64,000 nucleotides of DNA from Reyranella soli (GCF_007992495.1 NZ_BKAJ01000032.1:124001-188000), one strand, 5' to 3'. Shown: positions 34,346 through 43,568, counted from the stretch's first letter. Notes: generated by a model not told the origin, from the sequence alone. Program-made: numbers and translations.

Positions 34346-35979
34346 ATATCGGTCGACGGCTCCTTCATTTGGCCGAACGAACGCCGGACGCTCCAGCTTT
34401 CGAGTTCGCCACGCGCGAAACGAAGATCGACAACCGGCTGACCTTTGGTAGTTTGGCCGCAAGATCAACTGCGCTCGCCGCGCAGCTACAGGTATTGGAT
34501 GGCCGCGGCAAACGAGCCGCGCTCATCTTCTCTCCGGGTCTCGACTTCATGGTGGCATTGCTCGGCTGCATGCTTGCAGGGGTCATTGCCGTGCCCATGG
34601 CGCTACCGCGCCGACTTGCATCGCGCGATTCGGCGGATGCCATCATCCAGAACTGCACGCCGCATTTTGTTCTCACGACAAAAGCTCTGGTAACCCGTCT
34701 GAGCGCCGGCCTCGCCGACCGCCCACAGTGGCAAGGACGCACCTGGTTGGTGACCGATGCCGACGCCGAATACACCGCAATAGCAGCGAACTTCACGCCC
34801 ACGCCGATCGATATTGCCATTTTGCAATACACCTCCGGTTCCACTTCAGCGCCAAAGGGCGTGATGGTCAGTCACGCCAATCTTCTCAGCAATCTCTCCA
34901 TGATGCGGAAGTCCTTTGGTACATCGAGCGCTTCGACTTTCGCGTGCTGGGTTCCGTTGTTCCATGACATGGGATTGGTGGCGAATGCGTTGCATGCTTT
35001 GTTCGTCGGCGGTCGTTGCATTCTGATGGCTCCGTTGTCATTCATGCAGCGGCCGTTAGCCTGGCTGAAGGTGATCTCCGACCATCGGGTAGACGTCGCC
35101 GGGTGTCCCAATTTCGGCTATGACCATTGCGTCGACTACCTGCGGAATCGTCCCGTTGAGGGAATCGACCTGTCGTCCTGGCGAGTGGCGTTCAATGGCG
35201 CCGAGCCCATCCGGTCGGCGACTCTCGACCGGTTCGCGACCGCTTTCGCCCCATTCGGTTTCGACCGACGCGCGCTCTTTCCCTGCTACGGGATGGCCGA
35301 AGCCACTGTCATCATTTCAGGCAAGACCGATCGCAATGGTCCCGTACTCGAGTGCAGGGTCGGTAACAGGTCGCTCGTAAGCTGTGGGAGCGCCCTTGAC
35401 GGCGAGGAAGTCGCGGTGGTGCATCCCGACACCTGCTCCAGGCAGGCCGCCGGCATTGAGGGCGAAATCTGGGTGCGCGGCCCACACATCGCGGCAGGTT
35501 ATTGGGAGAATGCCGAGGCCACCGCCACGAACTTCAATGCCTGCGTCGAGGGTGAAGACGGGGGATGGTTGCGGACTGGAGATTTGGGATTCCTCGACGC
35601 GCGCGGCGAACTTTTCGTCACAGGGCGGTTGAAGGACCTGATTGTCGTGCGCGGACAGAACTATTACCCACAGGACATCGAGCTCTCCGTACAGGAGGGG
35701 CATGCCGCATTCGGGCAACAACTCGGTGCGGCTTTCGTCGCACCTGCGGGTCGCAACGAGTCGGCGGTCGTCGTGGTACAAGAGGCCGATCACCGCCTGC
35801 TCCGGCTGGCCTCGCCGGGCGAGCTTGAGGCGGCTGTCCGTGAAGCGGTCGCGCTGGATCATGGTCTTGCAGTGCATAAGGCCGTCATCGTGGCGCCCGG
35901 CGCCGTGCCGCGTACGACAAGCGGAAAGGTTCAGAGAGCCAAGGCGCGTGCGCTATGGTTGGCTGGCTTTTTTGGGTGA
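34327..35979 (+). CDS. Fatty-acyl-AMP ligase (FAAL-like adenylating enzyme)
   Basis: A 550-residue ANL-superfamily enzyme. The ATP-binding loop YTSGSTSAPKGVMVSH is near 165-180, FHDMGLV is the motif typical of fatty-acyl-AMP ligases, CYGMAEAT is near 320, and the hinge TGDLGFLDARGELFVTGRLKD and C-terminal TTSGKVQRAKAR carry the catalytic lysine. Such enzymes load fatty acids on an ACP, not on CoA. GTG start at 34327 is preceded by GGGG; GTG 34342 is an alternative. It overlaps the ACP gene and the next frame. Probable role: priming a lipid or lipopeptide-like product. Confidence 0.85.
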   Translation: MEAAAVNIGRRLLHLAERTPDAPAFEFATRETKIDNRLTFGSLAARSTALAAQLQVLDGRGKRAALIFSPGLDFMVALLGCMLAGVIAVPMALPRRLASRDSADAIIQNCTPHFVLTTKALVTRLSAGLADRPQWQGRTWLVTDADAEYTAIAANFTPTPIDIAILQYTSGSTSAPKGVMVSHANLLSNLSMMRKSFGTSSASTFACWVPLFHDMGLVANALHALFVGGRCILMAPLSFMQRPLAWLKVISDHRVDVAGCPNFGYDHCVDYLRNRPVEGIDLSSWRVAFNGAEPIRSATLDRFATAFAPFGFDRRALFPCYGMAEATVIISGKTDRNGPVLECRVGNRSLVSCGSALDGEEVAVVHPDTCSRQAAGIEGEIWVRGPHIAAGYWENAEATATNFNACVEGEDGGWLRTGDLGFLDARGELFVTGRLKDLIVVRGQNYYPQDIELSVQEGHAAFGQQLGAAFVAPAGRNESAVVVVQEADHRLLRLASPGELEAAVREAVALDHGLAVHKAVIVAPGAVPRTTSGKVQRAKARALWLAGFFG

Positions 35980-35990
35980 GATCGGATCGT

Positions 35991-37082
35991 ATGTCAGGTG
36001 CACCCCAGGTTTTCGAGATTTTTAGGAGTGCGCAGTTGGTGGCGCGTGCCGTGCTGGGCATGTCGGCTGATCGATGCGTTGTGACGTTTTCACCGTTCGA
36101 TGACAATCGCTCACTGGGTCGTCCCGGCTTCGAGCAGGGTTCCTTCCGCAAATCTCGAATAGATGCCATTCATGTAATCCCCGGAGGAAATCAAGGGTAT
36201 CAGTACCCGGAGCTTCCGCAATTGTGCTCGCAGATAGCGGAAGTGACGGCGACCTATGAGCACGTCGTTGCTTATGGGTCGAGCATGGGCGGATATGCAG
36301 CAATACGGTACGGAGGATGGGCTGGAGCCCATGTAGCCCTTGCCCTGTCACCTCAGTTCACACTTGATCCTTCGCAGCGGCCTTACGATGGACGTTGGCG
36401 GAAGCATGTCAAAGAGGTTCGGTTTCTGCACGAGCACGGGAACAATGCCGTCAGGCAAGCCATCGTATTGTATGATCCATCGGATGACTACGATTGTGCT
36501 CACGCAGGGCTTCTCCACACGATCACAAACGTCGTCGCTGTGCCTCTGCCCGGAAGCGGTCATCCAAGCACCAGCTTCCTCTCCGAACTGGATTTACTTC
36601 ATCGGATTGCTATCGAGGTCTGTTATGAGAGGTTCGTCCCCGAGCCTTTCCTCGCGGAAGTTAACCGTCGACGAGAAGAGTCGCCGCAATTTCATGTTGT
36701 GCGTGCATTGCGCGCGCGCAATCGCAAGGAGCGGTATCGCCTCATATCTCAGGCAGCAGCGCGCACGCCAACGCACTCGGGGACACTTCACGCTCTTGCT
36801 GAGATAGCCATTGAGGCAGGATTTCCGGAAGTAGCCCTGGACGCATTGGACAGAACTACAAGGGCGGAGCCGGGACGTACGCAGTATCTGCGCAGTCTGG
36901 CTCACGAGAAGGCCGGCCAGCTCGAGCAGGCCATCGAGATCATGGAAGAGCTGTGCCGGCCCAACACCGAATCGCCAGTCTATCGGTCGGCATTGTCGAG
37001 GCTCAAGCGACGAAGGACGCTTCAGGCGTGGGTACGCCAGCCCTGGCGATGGCTTGCGCGCCGCCGCCATGCCAATGACTAG
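35991..37082 (+). CDS. Alpha/beta-hydrolase-like protein with C-terminal helical repeats
   Basis: A 363-residue protein (375 if ATG 35955 is used, which overlaps the ligase gene). The first about 210 residues look like an alpha/beta hydrolase: nucleophile elbow YGSSMGGYAA with serine near 98, an acidic YDPSDDYD segment, and a late histidine in GSGHPST. The last about 130 residues are alpha-helical and TPR-like (TLHALAEIAIEAGFPEVALDAL, HEKAGQLEQAIEIMEEL). No signal peptide. It probably acts on, or releases, the acyl product of the ACP/ligase pair, but that is inference from position. GC is visibly lower than in the core genes. Confidence 0.65.
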   Translation: MSGAPQVFEIFRSAQLVARAVLGMSADRCVVTFSPFDDNRSLGRPGFEQGSFRKSRIDAIHVIPGGNQGYQYPELPQLCSQIAEVTATYEHVVAYGSSMGGYAAIRYGGWAGAHVALALSPQFTLDPSQRPYDGRWRKHVKEVRFLHEHGNNAVRQAIVLYDPSDDYDCAHAGLLHTITNVVAVPLPGSGHPSTSFLSELDLLHRIAIEVCYERFVPEPFLAEVNRRREESPQFHVVRALRARNRKERYRLISQAAARTPTHSGTLHALAEIAIEAGFPEVALDALDRTTRAEPGRTQYLRSLAHEKAGQLEQAIEIMEELCRPNTESPVYRSALSRLKRRRTLQAWVRQPWRWLARRRHAND

Positions 37083-37087
37083 ACTCG

Positions 37088-37230
37088 CCGTGATGATGAA
37101 GGGAGCCAGTGCAGCCGGCTCAGAAGCGCGAGATCGACAATCGCATCTTCAAGTATGTCGGCGTGGCCGGGGTCGACAAGCCGCGCATCGTCCAGGTCGG
37201 CGTCAGCGCCGACAACCGGGTCTGCAAGTG
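37088..37230 (+). pseudogene. Remnant copy of the small exported protein gene (3' end, internally deleted)
   Basis: From 37109 the sequence repeats the end of the gene at 33292-33780 (offset 3451): 67 bases are identical (33695-33761) and most others match. Just upstream, CCGTGATGATGAAG (37088-37101) resembles the start region CCGTCATGATGAAG of the complete gene, so this looks like a copy that lost its middle. It runs past the original stop position towards the fdxA end. Not expected to make a product. Confidence 0.8.
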
Positions 37231-37237
37231 GGCTGCT

Positions 37238-37570
37238 TCAGGGTTTGCCGACGCGAAAGGCCCCGACGAGGGGAGCGTCGAGCTTGCTGACGTGGTCAAG
37301 GGTAATGCCGCCGGGACTTCCCCAACCGGTGACCCCGGCTCCGAAGAATTCGACGTTGGCGGCAATGAAGGCCTGCTCCGCAGCCGGCACGTCGGCATCC
37401 TCATAGATCGCCTGCACCGGGCAGACCGAGACGCAGATGCCGCAATTGATGCACTCGTCGGGCTGGATGTACATCATGCGGCCGCCCTCGTAGATGCATT
37501 CTACGGGGCAGACTTTCTGGCAGATGCCGTCCTTCACGTCGATGCAGGTCGAGGTGACGACATAGGTCAT
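37238..37570 (-). CDS. fdxA: 7Fe ferredoxin (FdxA family)
   Basis: A 110-residue ferredoxin. By comparison with Azotobacter ferredoxin I, C9, C17 and C50 would hold a 3Fe-4S cluster and C21, C40, C43 and C46 a 4Fe-4S cluster ([39 protein letters not shown]). The acidic C-terminal helix region is normal. It is the last gene of a reverse-strand run and overlaps the stop of the upstream enoyl-CoA-hydratase-like gene by one base, which suggests it serves a redox enzyme of this cluster. Confidence 0.9.
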   Translation of the reverse strand: MTYVVTSTCIDVKDGICQKVCPVECIYEGGRMMYIQPDECINCGICVSVCPVQAIYEDADVPAAEQAFIAANVEFFGAGVTGWGSPGGITLDHVSKLDAPLVGAFRVGKP

Positions 37571-38346
37571 TAGCGGCCCTGCCACTGCGGCGGGCGCTTC
37601 TCGATGAACGCCTGCACGCCTTCATCCTGATCCGTCGACTGGAGGGCAGCGACCAGAGCGGGCAGGCGCAGCTGCTGTGCCTCTCGCGGCGAGAGGCCGG
37701 CGCCGCTGCGCACCATCTGCTTGATCGCCTTGACCGAGAGCGGCGCGCAGGCAAGGACGTCGGCAAGCCAACGCTCGACCGCTGCGTCGAGATCGGCCGG
37801 AGGCACGACTTCGTTGACCAGGCCGAGGCGCAGCGCCTCTGCCGCCGGCACGCGCCGGCCGGTCAGCAGCATGCCCATCGCCCAGACGTGCGGGATGCGC
37901 CGCGGCAGGATGGCGATTCCGCCGTCCAGCGCCAGCCGCCCAACGCGCGGTTCGGGCAAGCCGAAGCTGGCATTCTCGGCGGCGACGACGATATCGCAGC
38001 CCAGCACCATCTCCATGCCGCCGCCCAGGGCGTGGCCGTTGACGCGGGCGATCACCGGGACATCGAGGGTATCGCGCAACGCCAGGCCGCCGAAGCCGCC
38101 GGGCCGCGCCGCTGCCCAGTATTCCAGTCCGGTCTTGTTGCCGCTCTGCTTCATGTCGGCGCCGGTGCAGAAGGCGCGCTCGCCGGCGCCGGTGAGAACG
38201 ACGCAGCGCACCTGTTCGTCGCGTTCTATAGCCGACCAGATGTGCATCAGCTCGGCTTCGGACGCCTCGTCGATGGCGTTCATGCGGTCGGGGCGGTCGA
38301 TCGTGACGCGCGCGACGTGGTTCTCCACGGCAAAGCGGATGGTCAT
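37570..38346 (-). CDS. Enoyl-CoA hydratase/isomerase family protein
   Basis: A 258-residue crotonase-fold protein. Oxyanion-hole segments are [10 protein letters not shown] (about 58-67) and [16 protein letters not shown] (about 103-118). The first catalytic glutamate position looks kept (FGLPEPRVG), but where true hydratases have the second glutamate (AMEMVLTG in the rat enzyme) this protein has WAMGMLLTG, so simple hydration may not be its reaction. It overlaps the CoA-transferase gene by four bases and fdxA by one. Part of a CoA-thioester catabolic operon; substrate unknown. Confidence 0.88.
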   Translation of the reverse strand: MTIRFAVENHVARVTIDRPDRMNAIDEASEAELMHIWSAIERDEQVRCVVLTGAGERAFCTGADMKQSGNKTGLEYWAAARPGGFGGLALRDTLDVPVIARVNGHALGGGMEMVLGCDIVVAAENASFGLPEPRVGRLALDGGIAILPRRIPHVWAMGMLLTGRRVPAAEALRLGLVNEVVPPADLDAAVERWLADVLACAPLSVKAIKQMVRSGAGLSPREAQQLRLPALVAALQSTDQDEGVQAFIEKRPPQWQGR

Positions 38347-39539
38347 GAAAGCACCTTGCCCTTGCGCAGCTCGGCGATGCGGTCGGGCGCGTAGCCCAGC
38401 TCGCCCAGGATCTCCGAACCATGCTCGCCGAGGCTTGGCGGCGCATGGCGCAGCCGGAACGCCGAGGCGTCCATGGTGATCGGCGAGGCGACCAGCTTCA
38501 GCGGCTCGTTGCGGCCGCTGCCGTTGGCGTCGAGCGACACGATCATGTTGTTCGCGGCGGTCTGATCCGACGACAGCGCCTCGCCCAGGGTCTGCACCGG
38601 CGCGCACAGGAGATCCTGCTCTTCGAGCCTGGCGAGCCAGTGTGCCGTCGTGTCGGTCGAGAGCTTGCTGCGGAACAGGCGGTGCAGTTCTGCCTTGTTC
38701 TCCACCTGCTTGGCGAAGGTGGCGTAGTTCTGGTCAGCCGACAGGTCGGGCAAGCCCAGCGCGCGGCAGATGTCCTGCAGCGGATTGGCCTTGAAGGCGC
38801 CGACGATCACCAGCGCGCCGTCGGTGGTCACGAACACGCCGGTTAGCGGGAAGGCGCCCCAGTTCAGCTCGCGCTTGCGCTGCAGCCACATCGCTGCTTC
38901 CTGCATCTGCATGGCGAGCATGGAATCGTAGAGCGACACCGAGAGGGCCTGCCCGACGCCGGTCTTCTCACGCTGCATCAGGGCGAGAAGAATGCCCTGC
39001 ACGAGATGCATTCCGGCCGAATAGTCCGCCAGCGCCGTGGCATAGACCGACGTCGGCAGACTTTGGTCGGGCTTGCGCGCCATCACGCCGCTCAGCGCCT
39101 GGGCCAGGATGTCCTGGCCGCCCTTGTGCGACAGCGGTCCGCTCTGGCCGAAGCCCGAACCGAAGGCGCAGATGATGCGTGGGTTTATCTTGGAGAGCGC
39201 CTCGTAGCCGAAGCCCATGCGGTCCATGACGCCGGCGCGGAAATTGTTCACCACCACGTCGGCGGTCTTCACCAGATCATAGACGACCGCCTTGCCGGCC
39301 TCGCCGCGCAGGTCGAGGGCGATCGAGCGCTTGTTGCGGTTGAGGCTTCTGAACACTGGATTGTTGAGCCCATCCGGATCGTCGGCCAGCGACGTCCTTG
39401 ACAGGTCGCCCGCGCCTGGCCGCTCGATCTTGACGACGTCGGCGCCGTAGTCGGCGAGCATTTGCGTGGCGCACGGTCCCATCATGACCTGCGTGAAATC
39501 GAGCACTTTTATGCCGGTGAGGGGCTGGGCGGCAGTCAT
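38343..39539 (-). CDS. CaiB/BaiF family CoA transferase
   Basis: A 398-residue family III CoA transferase, which moves CoA between carboxylic acids through an aspartyl intermediate. GIKVLDFTQVMMGPCATQMLADYGADVVKIE is the N-terminal signature, and the catalytic aspartate fits ALADYSAGMHLVQG near 170. FRSLNRNKRSIALDLR is also typical. The frame is open further upstream, but ATG 39539 gives the family start. It overlaps the upstream FAD oxidoreductase gene and the downstream hydratase-like gene by four bases each. Confidence 0.93.
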   Translation of the reverse strand: MTAAQPLTGIKVLDFTQVMMGPCATQMLADYGADVVKIERPGAGDLSRTSLADDPDGLNNPVFRSLNRNKRSIALDLRGEAGKAVVYDLVKTADVVVNNFRAGVMDRMGFGYEALSKINPRIICAFGSGFGQSGPLSHKGGQDILAQALSGVMARKPDQSLPTSVYATALADYSAGMHLVQGILLALMQREKTGVGQALSVSLYDSMLAMQMQEAAMWLQRKRELNWGAFPLTGVFVTTDGALVIVGAFKANPLQDICRALGLPDLSADQNYATFAKQVENKAELHRLFRSKLSTDTTAHWLARLEEQDLLCAPVQTLGEALSSDQTAANNMIVSLDANGSGRNEPLKLVASPITMDASAFRLRHAPPSLGEHGSEILGELGYAPDRIAELRKGKVLS

Positions 39540-40891
39540 TCGGCGGCCCTCAGGACGGTGGCGTTGGCTGCCGGTCGGTCTCCCGGATCGGCGCCGCGGT
39601 CGCGCAGGCGAGCCTGCAGCTTGCCGACGTCGACGCGGTCGAGCGCGACATCGCCTTCCAGCGCCAGCGCCGCCGCTTCGCCCGCGGCCTCGCCCATCGC
39701 CATGCAGGGCGGGATCTCGCGCGACATGCGCTGGGCCGACGAGGTCGCTGAATAATGCCGGCCGGCGACGATCAGGCCCTTGATCTCGCGCGGCAGCAGC
39801 GCGCGGTAGGGCGTGTAGTAGTCGCGGCCGCGCGCCACGCTGTCGGCGAAGTGCCGGCGTTCGGTCACGTCCTCCTTGGTCACGACATAGAGGCCCTCGA
39901 GCAGCCGGGTCTGGCGGATGCCGAGCTGGGGCGCCACGTCGACCACGAAGCAGTCGCGGAAGCCTGGCATCTTCTCGTGCAGATAATCGACCAGCTTGGC
40001 GATCCGCTTGCGGCCCTCGAAGTCGGCGCGCGTGAGGTCGTCGACCTTGAGGCCGTCGTAGTTGGCCATGTGCGGGCAGTTGCACCAGACGACGCCGGGC
40101 AGCGGCGTCTTCAGCCACCACTTGTCCCACGAGCCGCCGATCAGGCGCTTGGCCTCGCGGTCGATCGCCTTGAACGCCTCGGGCTCCTCGTATTCGAAGC
40201 GCTCGGCCGCCTCGACCTCGACGCCGCCCAGGCGAAACACGGTGGTGACGATGTAGGCGCCTTCGATGAACGGCGCGCCGGCCGAGGCGGCGACGTCGAG
40301 ATCGCCGGTGGCGTCGACGACGATCTTGCCGAGGATCGCCTGGCGGCCTTCCTTGCTCTCGCAGACGACGCCCTTGATCACGCCATCCTCGACGATGGCG
40401 CGGCTGAACCAGCTATGCAGGCGCAGATTGACCTTGGCCTCGGCGATCATGTCGTTGGACACGCGCTTGAAGCCGTCGGGATCGAAGGCCGCGGCATAGA
40501 CGATGGGCTGCGGCTTCAGGTGCGAGGTGAAATCGAACACGCCCCAACGCGACCATTTGTGCCACATAGCGGCATCGGACCGGCGATCGGCTTCAGGCGG
40601 TGTCACCGCGAGCCCAAGCCGCTCCAGCCGCGCGATGAGGTCGGCACAGAGGCCGCGCACGGCGATCTCCTGGCCATTGCACATGTCGTCGAGCACCAGG
40701 ACCATGCCGCCGGAGGCGAGGCCGCCAAGATACGGGTAGCGCTCGAGCAAGGTGACGCTGAGGCCGTTGCGCGCGCCGGCCAGCGCCGCGGCGATCCCGG
40801 CCGGGCCGCCGCCGACGACCACGAGATCGGATACCGCAGCGACGGGCGCTTGGCCGGCCGGCTCGCTGATGAACTGGGGGGTCGAGGTCAT
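39536..40891 (-). CDS. FAD-dependent oxidoreductase (FAD_oxidored family)
   Basis: A 451-residue flavoprotein. The Rossmann motif VVVGGGPAGIAAALAGARNG is at about 24-43 with the acidic end LLERYPYLGGLASGG. GKIVVDATGDLDVAA and the late LPREIKGLIVAGRHYSATSSAQ are typical of the FAD_oxidored group related to fumarate-reductase-like and glucose-inhibited-type proteins. No signal peptide. First gene of the CoA-transferase/hydratase/ferredoxin run, so the ferredoxin may be its partner. Substrate unknown. Confidence 0.85.
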   Translation of the reverse strand: MTSTPQFISEPAGQAPVAAVSDLVVVGGGPAGIAAALAGARNGLSVTLLERYPYLGGLASGGMVLVLDDMCNGQEIAVRGLCADLIARLERLGLAVTPPEADRRSDAAMWHKWSRWGVFDFTSHLKPQPIVYAAAFDPDGFKRVSNDMIAEAKVNLRLHSWFSRAIVEDGVIKGVVCESKEGRQAILGKIVVDATGDLDVAASAGAPFIEGAYIVTTVFRLGGVEVEAAERFEYEEPEAFKAIDREAKRLIGGSWDKWWLKTPLPGVVWCNCPHMANYDGLKVDDLTRADFEGRKRIAKLVDYLHEKMPGFRDCFVVDVAPQLGIRQTRLLEGLYVVTKEDVTERRHFADSVARGRDYYTPYRALLPREIKGLIVAGRHYSATSSAQRMSREIPPCMAMGEAAGEAAALALEGDVALDRVDVGKLQARLRDRGADPGDRPAANATVLRAAE

Positions 40892-40916
40892 GAGGCCTCC
40901 TTGGCTGATGAGGGGA

Positions 40917-41762
40917 TCAGGCGTTGTGCGCTACGTTCCAGCGCAGCAGGCGCTTCTCGGCGAGCGAGATGACGCCGAAGAACAGGGCCGAGAAAGTCGA
41001 GCCGACGACGATGGTGGCGTAGAGCAACGGCGAATCGAAATTGTAGGTCGACTGGATGATCAGCGCGCCGATGCCCTTGGTCGATCCGATCCACTCGCCG
41101 ACGATGGCGCCGATCACGGCGGTGGACGCGGCGATCTTCAGCGCGGAGAACAGGTAGGGGAGCGCGTTGGGCACGCGGATGCGCAGGAAGACCTCGCGCG
41201 GCGTGGCCGACAGGATGCGCATCAGCTCGAGCTGCTCGGCGCGCACGTCGCGCAGGCCGCGCGTCATGTTCACGAGCGTCGGGAAGAAGCAGATGATGGC
41301 GGCTATGGCGATCTTGGGTTCCATCCCATTGCCCAGCAGCAGCACCAGGATCGGCGCCTTGGCGACGACCGGGATGGTGTTGACCATCACGGCGATGGGG
41401 AACAGCGCCTCTTCCATGGTCTTGCGATAGACGAAGGCGGTGGCGAGCGTGATGGCGGCCAGGTTGCCCAGGATGAAGCCTGAGACGGCCTCGATCGCCG
41501 TCGGCAGCAGATTGGCCATCAGCATGTCGAAGCGATCGTAGAGCACTTTGGCCACCGCCACCGGCGAGGGCGCGATGAACGGTTGGATGTCGAAGATCTC
41601 GACCGCCTGCCACCACAGCAGCAGGAAGATGGCCACTGCGGCGACCGGCAGCAGGCGGCCGCGCCAAGCGAGATAGCGCTTGTGGGCGCGGAAGCGCGCC
41701 TGCGCCTCGGCGTCCTCGGCGAAGGCGGTGGCCATGGTGACCGGTTCGGCCTGGTTCGCCAT
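40917..41762 (-). CDS. ABC transporter permease (SsuC/TauC type)
   Basis: A 281-residue inner-membrane permease of the nitrate/sulfonate/taurine family. About six helices; the cytoplasmic EAA loop fits LRIRVPNALPYLFSALKIAAS near 190-210. It overlaps the ATPase gene by one base and is followed 25 bases later by the oxidoreductase gene. With the ATPase and binding protein it forms one importer, probably bringing in the substrate of the neighbouring enzymes. Confidence 0.92.
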   Translation of the reverse strand: MANQAEPVTMATAFAEDAEAQARFRAHKRYLAWRGRLLPVAAVAIFLLLWWQAVEIFDIQPFIAPSPVAVAKVLYDRFDMLMANLLPTAIEAVSGFILGNLAAITLATAFVYRKTMEEALFPIAVMVNTIPVVAKAPILVLLLGNGMEPKIAIAAIICFFPTLVNMTRGLRDVRAEQLELMRILSATPREVFLRIRVPNALPYLFSALKIAASTAVIGAIVGEWIGSTKGIGALIIQSTYNFDSPLLYATIVVGSTFSALFFGVISLAEKRLLRWNVAHNA

Positions 41763-42526
41763 CAGCAGGTCTCCAGCACGCGGCGCAAATGGCCGGCGAG
41801 GGCCACGAACTCCGGCGTCTCGCGCATCGCCAGCCGCCGCGGCGTCGGCAGGGTGACCGGCACCAGCTCTCGCACCCGGCCCGGCCGGGCCGCCAGCAGC
41901 AGCACCTTCTGGCCGAGGAAAGCCGCCTCGTAGATCGAATGGGTGACGAACACGATCGTGGTTCCGGTCGATTCCCAGACCTGCAGCAGTTCCTCGTTCA
42001 GGCGATCGCGGGTGATTTCGTCGAGGGCGCCAAACGGCTCGTCCATCAGCAGCAGCCGCGGGCCCGAGACCAGGGCGCGGGCGATTGCCACGCGCTGGCG
42101 CATGCCGCCCGACAGCTCATGCGGATAGGCCTGCTCCCAGCCGGTAAGGCCGACCAGGGTCAGCAGGTCCTGCGGCGAGCGCGCGCCGGGCAGGGCCTTG
42201 CCGCCGCCCACTTCGAGCGGCAGCGTGACGTTCTCGAGCACGGTGCGCCACGGCAGGAGAGCGGCGTCCTGGAAGACGAAGCCGATCTCGCGGTTCTGCC
42301 GCGCGGTCGCGGGCGCATCGTCCAGCACGGAGATCCGTCCGCCGGTGGGCTCGATCAGGTCGGCCATCACCCGCAGCAAGGTCGACTTGCCGCAACCCGA
42401 GGGGCCGAGCAGGGTGAGGAAGCTGCCGCGCGGGATCGTGAGATCGATGTTTTCCAGCGCTGTGACCGTGCCGCGCTCCGTGGTGAAGCGTACGGTGATC
42501 CGCTCGCACTGAACGGCGATGGCCAT
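41762..42526 (-). CDS. ABC transporter ATP-binding protein (SsuB/TauB type)
   Basis: A 254-residue ATPase. Walker A GPSGCGKST at 41-49, Q-loop in FVFQDAALLPWRTV, signature LSGGMRQR, Walker B LLLMDEPFGALD, and H-loop THS. It is coupled to the permease by a one-base overlap and follows the binding-protein gene by four bases. It belongs to the nitrate/sulfonate/taurine-type subfamily. Confidence 0.93.
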   Translation of the reverse strand: MAIAVQCERITVRFTTERGTVTALENIDLTIPRGSFLTLLGPSGCGKSTLLRVMADLIEPTGGRISVLDDAPATARQNREIGFVFQDAALLPWRTVLENVTLPLEVGGGKALPGARSPQDLLTLVGLTGWEQAYPHELSGGMRQRVAIARALVSGPRLLLMDEPFGALDEITRDRLNEELLQVWESTGTTIVFVTHSIYEAAFLGQKVLLLAARPGRVRELVPVTLPTPRRLAMRETPEFVALAGHLRRVLETC

Positions 42527-42530
42527 CGGC

Positions 42531-43568
42531 TCAGCCGACCTTGGCGCGGGCGCCCTTGGTGGCTTCGAGGATCTTGGTGGTGATCACGTCCTCGAGCTTG
42601 GGGGCGCCGGCGGAGAACTGCTTCAGGTCGTCGTAGAGCGCGATCTGCTCCTGCCAGATCGCCGGGTCGAAGGCGCCCCAGCCGTTGGCCTGCGTGTTGG
42701 CATTGAAGGCGAAGGTGAGCAGCACCTTGCTGCCCTCGACCTCGTCGGCGAGGTTGAGGTTGGAGTACTCCTTGACCAGCATCGCCGCGGCCTTGTCGGG
42801 ATTCTTGAGCGCATATTCCCAGCCGCGCGACGCGGCGCGGACATAGGCGGCGAGCATCTCGGGCTTCTTCTCGATCGTGGTCTTGGTCGCGTAGTAGGGC
42901 AGTGCATAGAGCCGCACGCCGGCGTCCCACAGGCGGAGGTCGATGCGGTCGGGGCCGAGCGGCTTCAAGGTCGTGGTGTTGGTGATCCAGCCGCTCACCA
43001 CATCGGTCTGGCCGGTCAGGATCGGCGTCATCTCCGAGCCGATGATCACGATCTCGACGTCCTTCTCGGCGATGCCGTGCTTCTTCATCAGCGCATTCAG
43101 GAGGACCTTGGCGGTCGCCTGGATGCCGACCTTCTTGCCGATGAAGTCCTTGGGCGCCCGTACCGGCTTCTTGGGCAGCGAGAAGTAGGCGTAGGGATGC
43201 TGCTGCAGGCCGGTGGCGAAGCACATCACCGGGATCTTCTGCGAGGCCGCCAGCATCAGCGAGGGGCTGGACGAGACCTGGCCGATGTCGTGACGTCCCG
43301 AGGCGACGACGGCGACGCCGTCGATGCTGGGCCCGCCGGGATGGATCACGACGTTGAGCTTCTCCTCCTCGAAGTAGCCGAGCTGCTTGGCGGCGATCTC
43401 GCCGATCTGGTTGTTGCCGGCGAGCCAGCCGAGCTGGAGATTGACGGTCTGGGTCTTGGCCTGGGCGAAGCCGCCTGAGGGCAGGAGGCCGGCGGCGGCG
43501 AAGCCGGTGGCCGCGGCTCCGGTCTTGAGCAGTGAGCGGCGGCGGATGCTGGAACCGAGCTGGCGCAT
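42531..43568 (-). CDS. ABC transporter substrate-binding protein (NMT1/THI5-like), Tat-exported
   Basis: A 345-residue periplasmic binding protein. The N-terminus (RRRSLLKTGAAATGFAAAGLL, with a twin-arginine motif at about 9-15) is a Tat-type signal cut near GFAQA. The mature part begins VNLQLGWLAGNNQIGEIAAK, as in receptors for pyrimidine, sulfonate or related ring compounds. I chose ATG 43568; an open frame reaches 43634 without family support. First gene of the reverse-strand catabolic/importer operon, divergent from the LysR gene. Confidence 0.9.
   Translation of the reverse strand: MRQLGSSIRRRSLLKTGAAATGFAAAGLLPSGGFAQAKTQTVNLQLGWLAGNNQIGEIAAKQLGYFEEEKLNVVIHPGGPSIDGVAVVASGRHDIGQVSSSPSLMLAASQKIPVMCFATGLQQHPYAYFSLPKKPVRAPKDFIGKKVGIQATAKVLLNALMKKHGIAEKDVEIVIIGSEMTPILTGQTDVVSGWITNTTTLKPLGPDRIDLRLWDAGVRLYALPYYATKTTIEKKPEMLAAYVRAASRGWEYALKNPDKAAAMLVKEYSNLNLADEVEGSKVLLTFAFNANTQANGWGAFDPAIWQEQIALYDDLKQFSAGAPKLEDVITTKILEATKGARAKVG

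Noticed and set aside
33781-37087. Prophage or integrative element with integrase
   Set aside because: Flanking repeats suggest insertion, but no integrase, transposase, tRNA or phage gene is present in or next to the segment.
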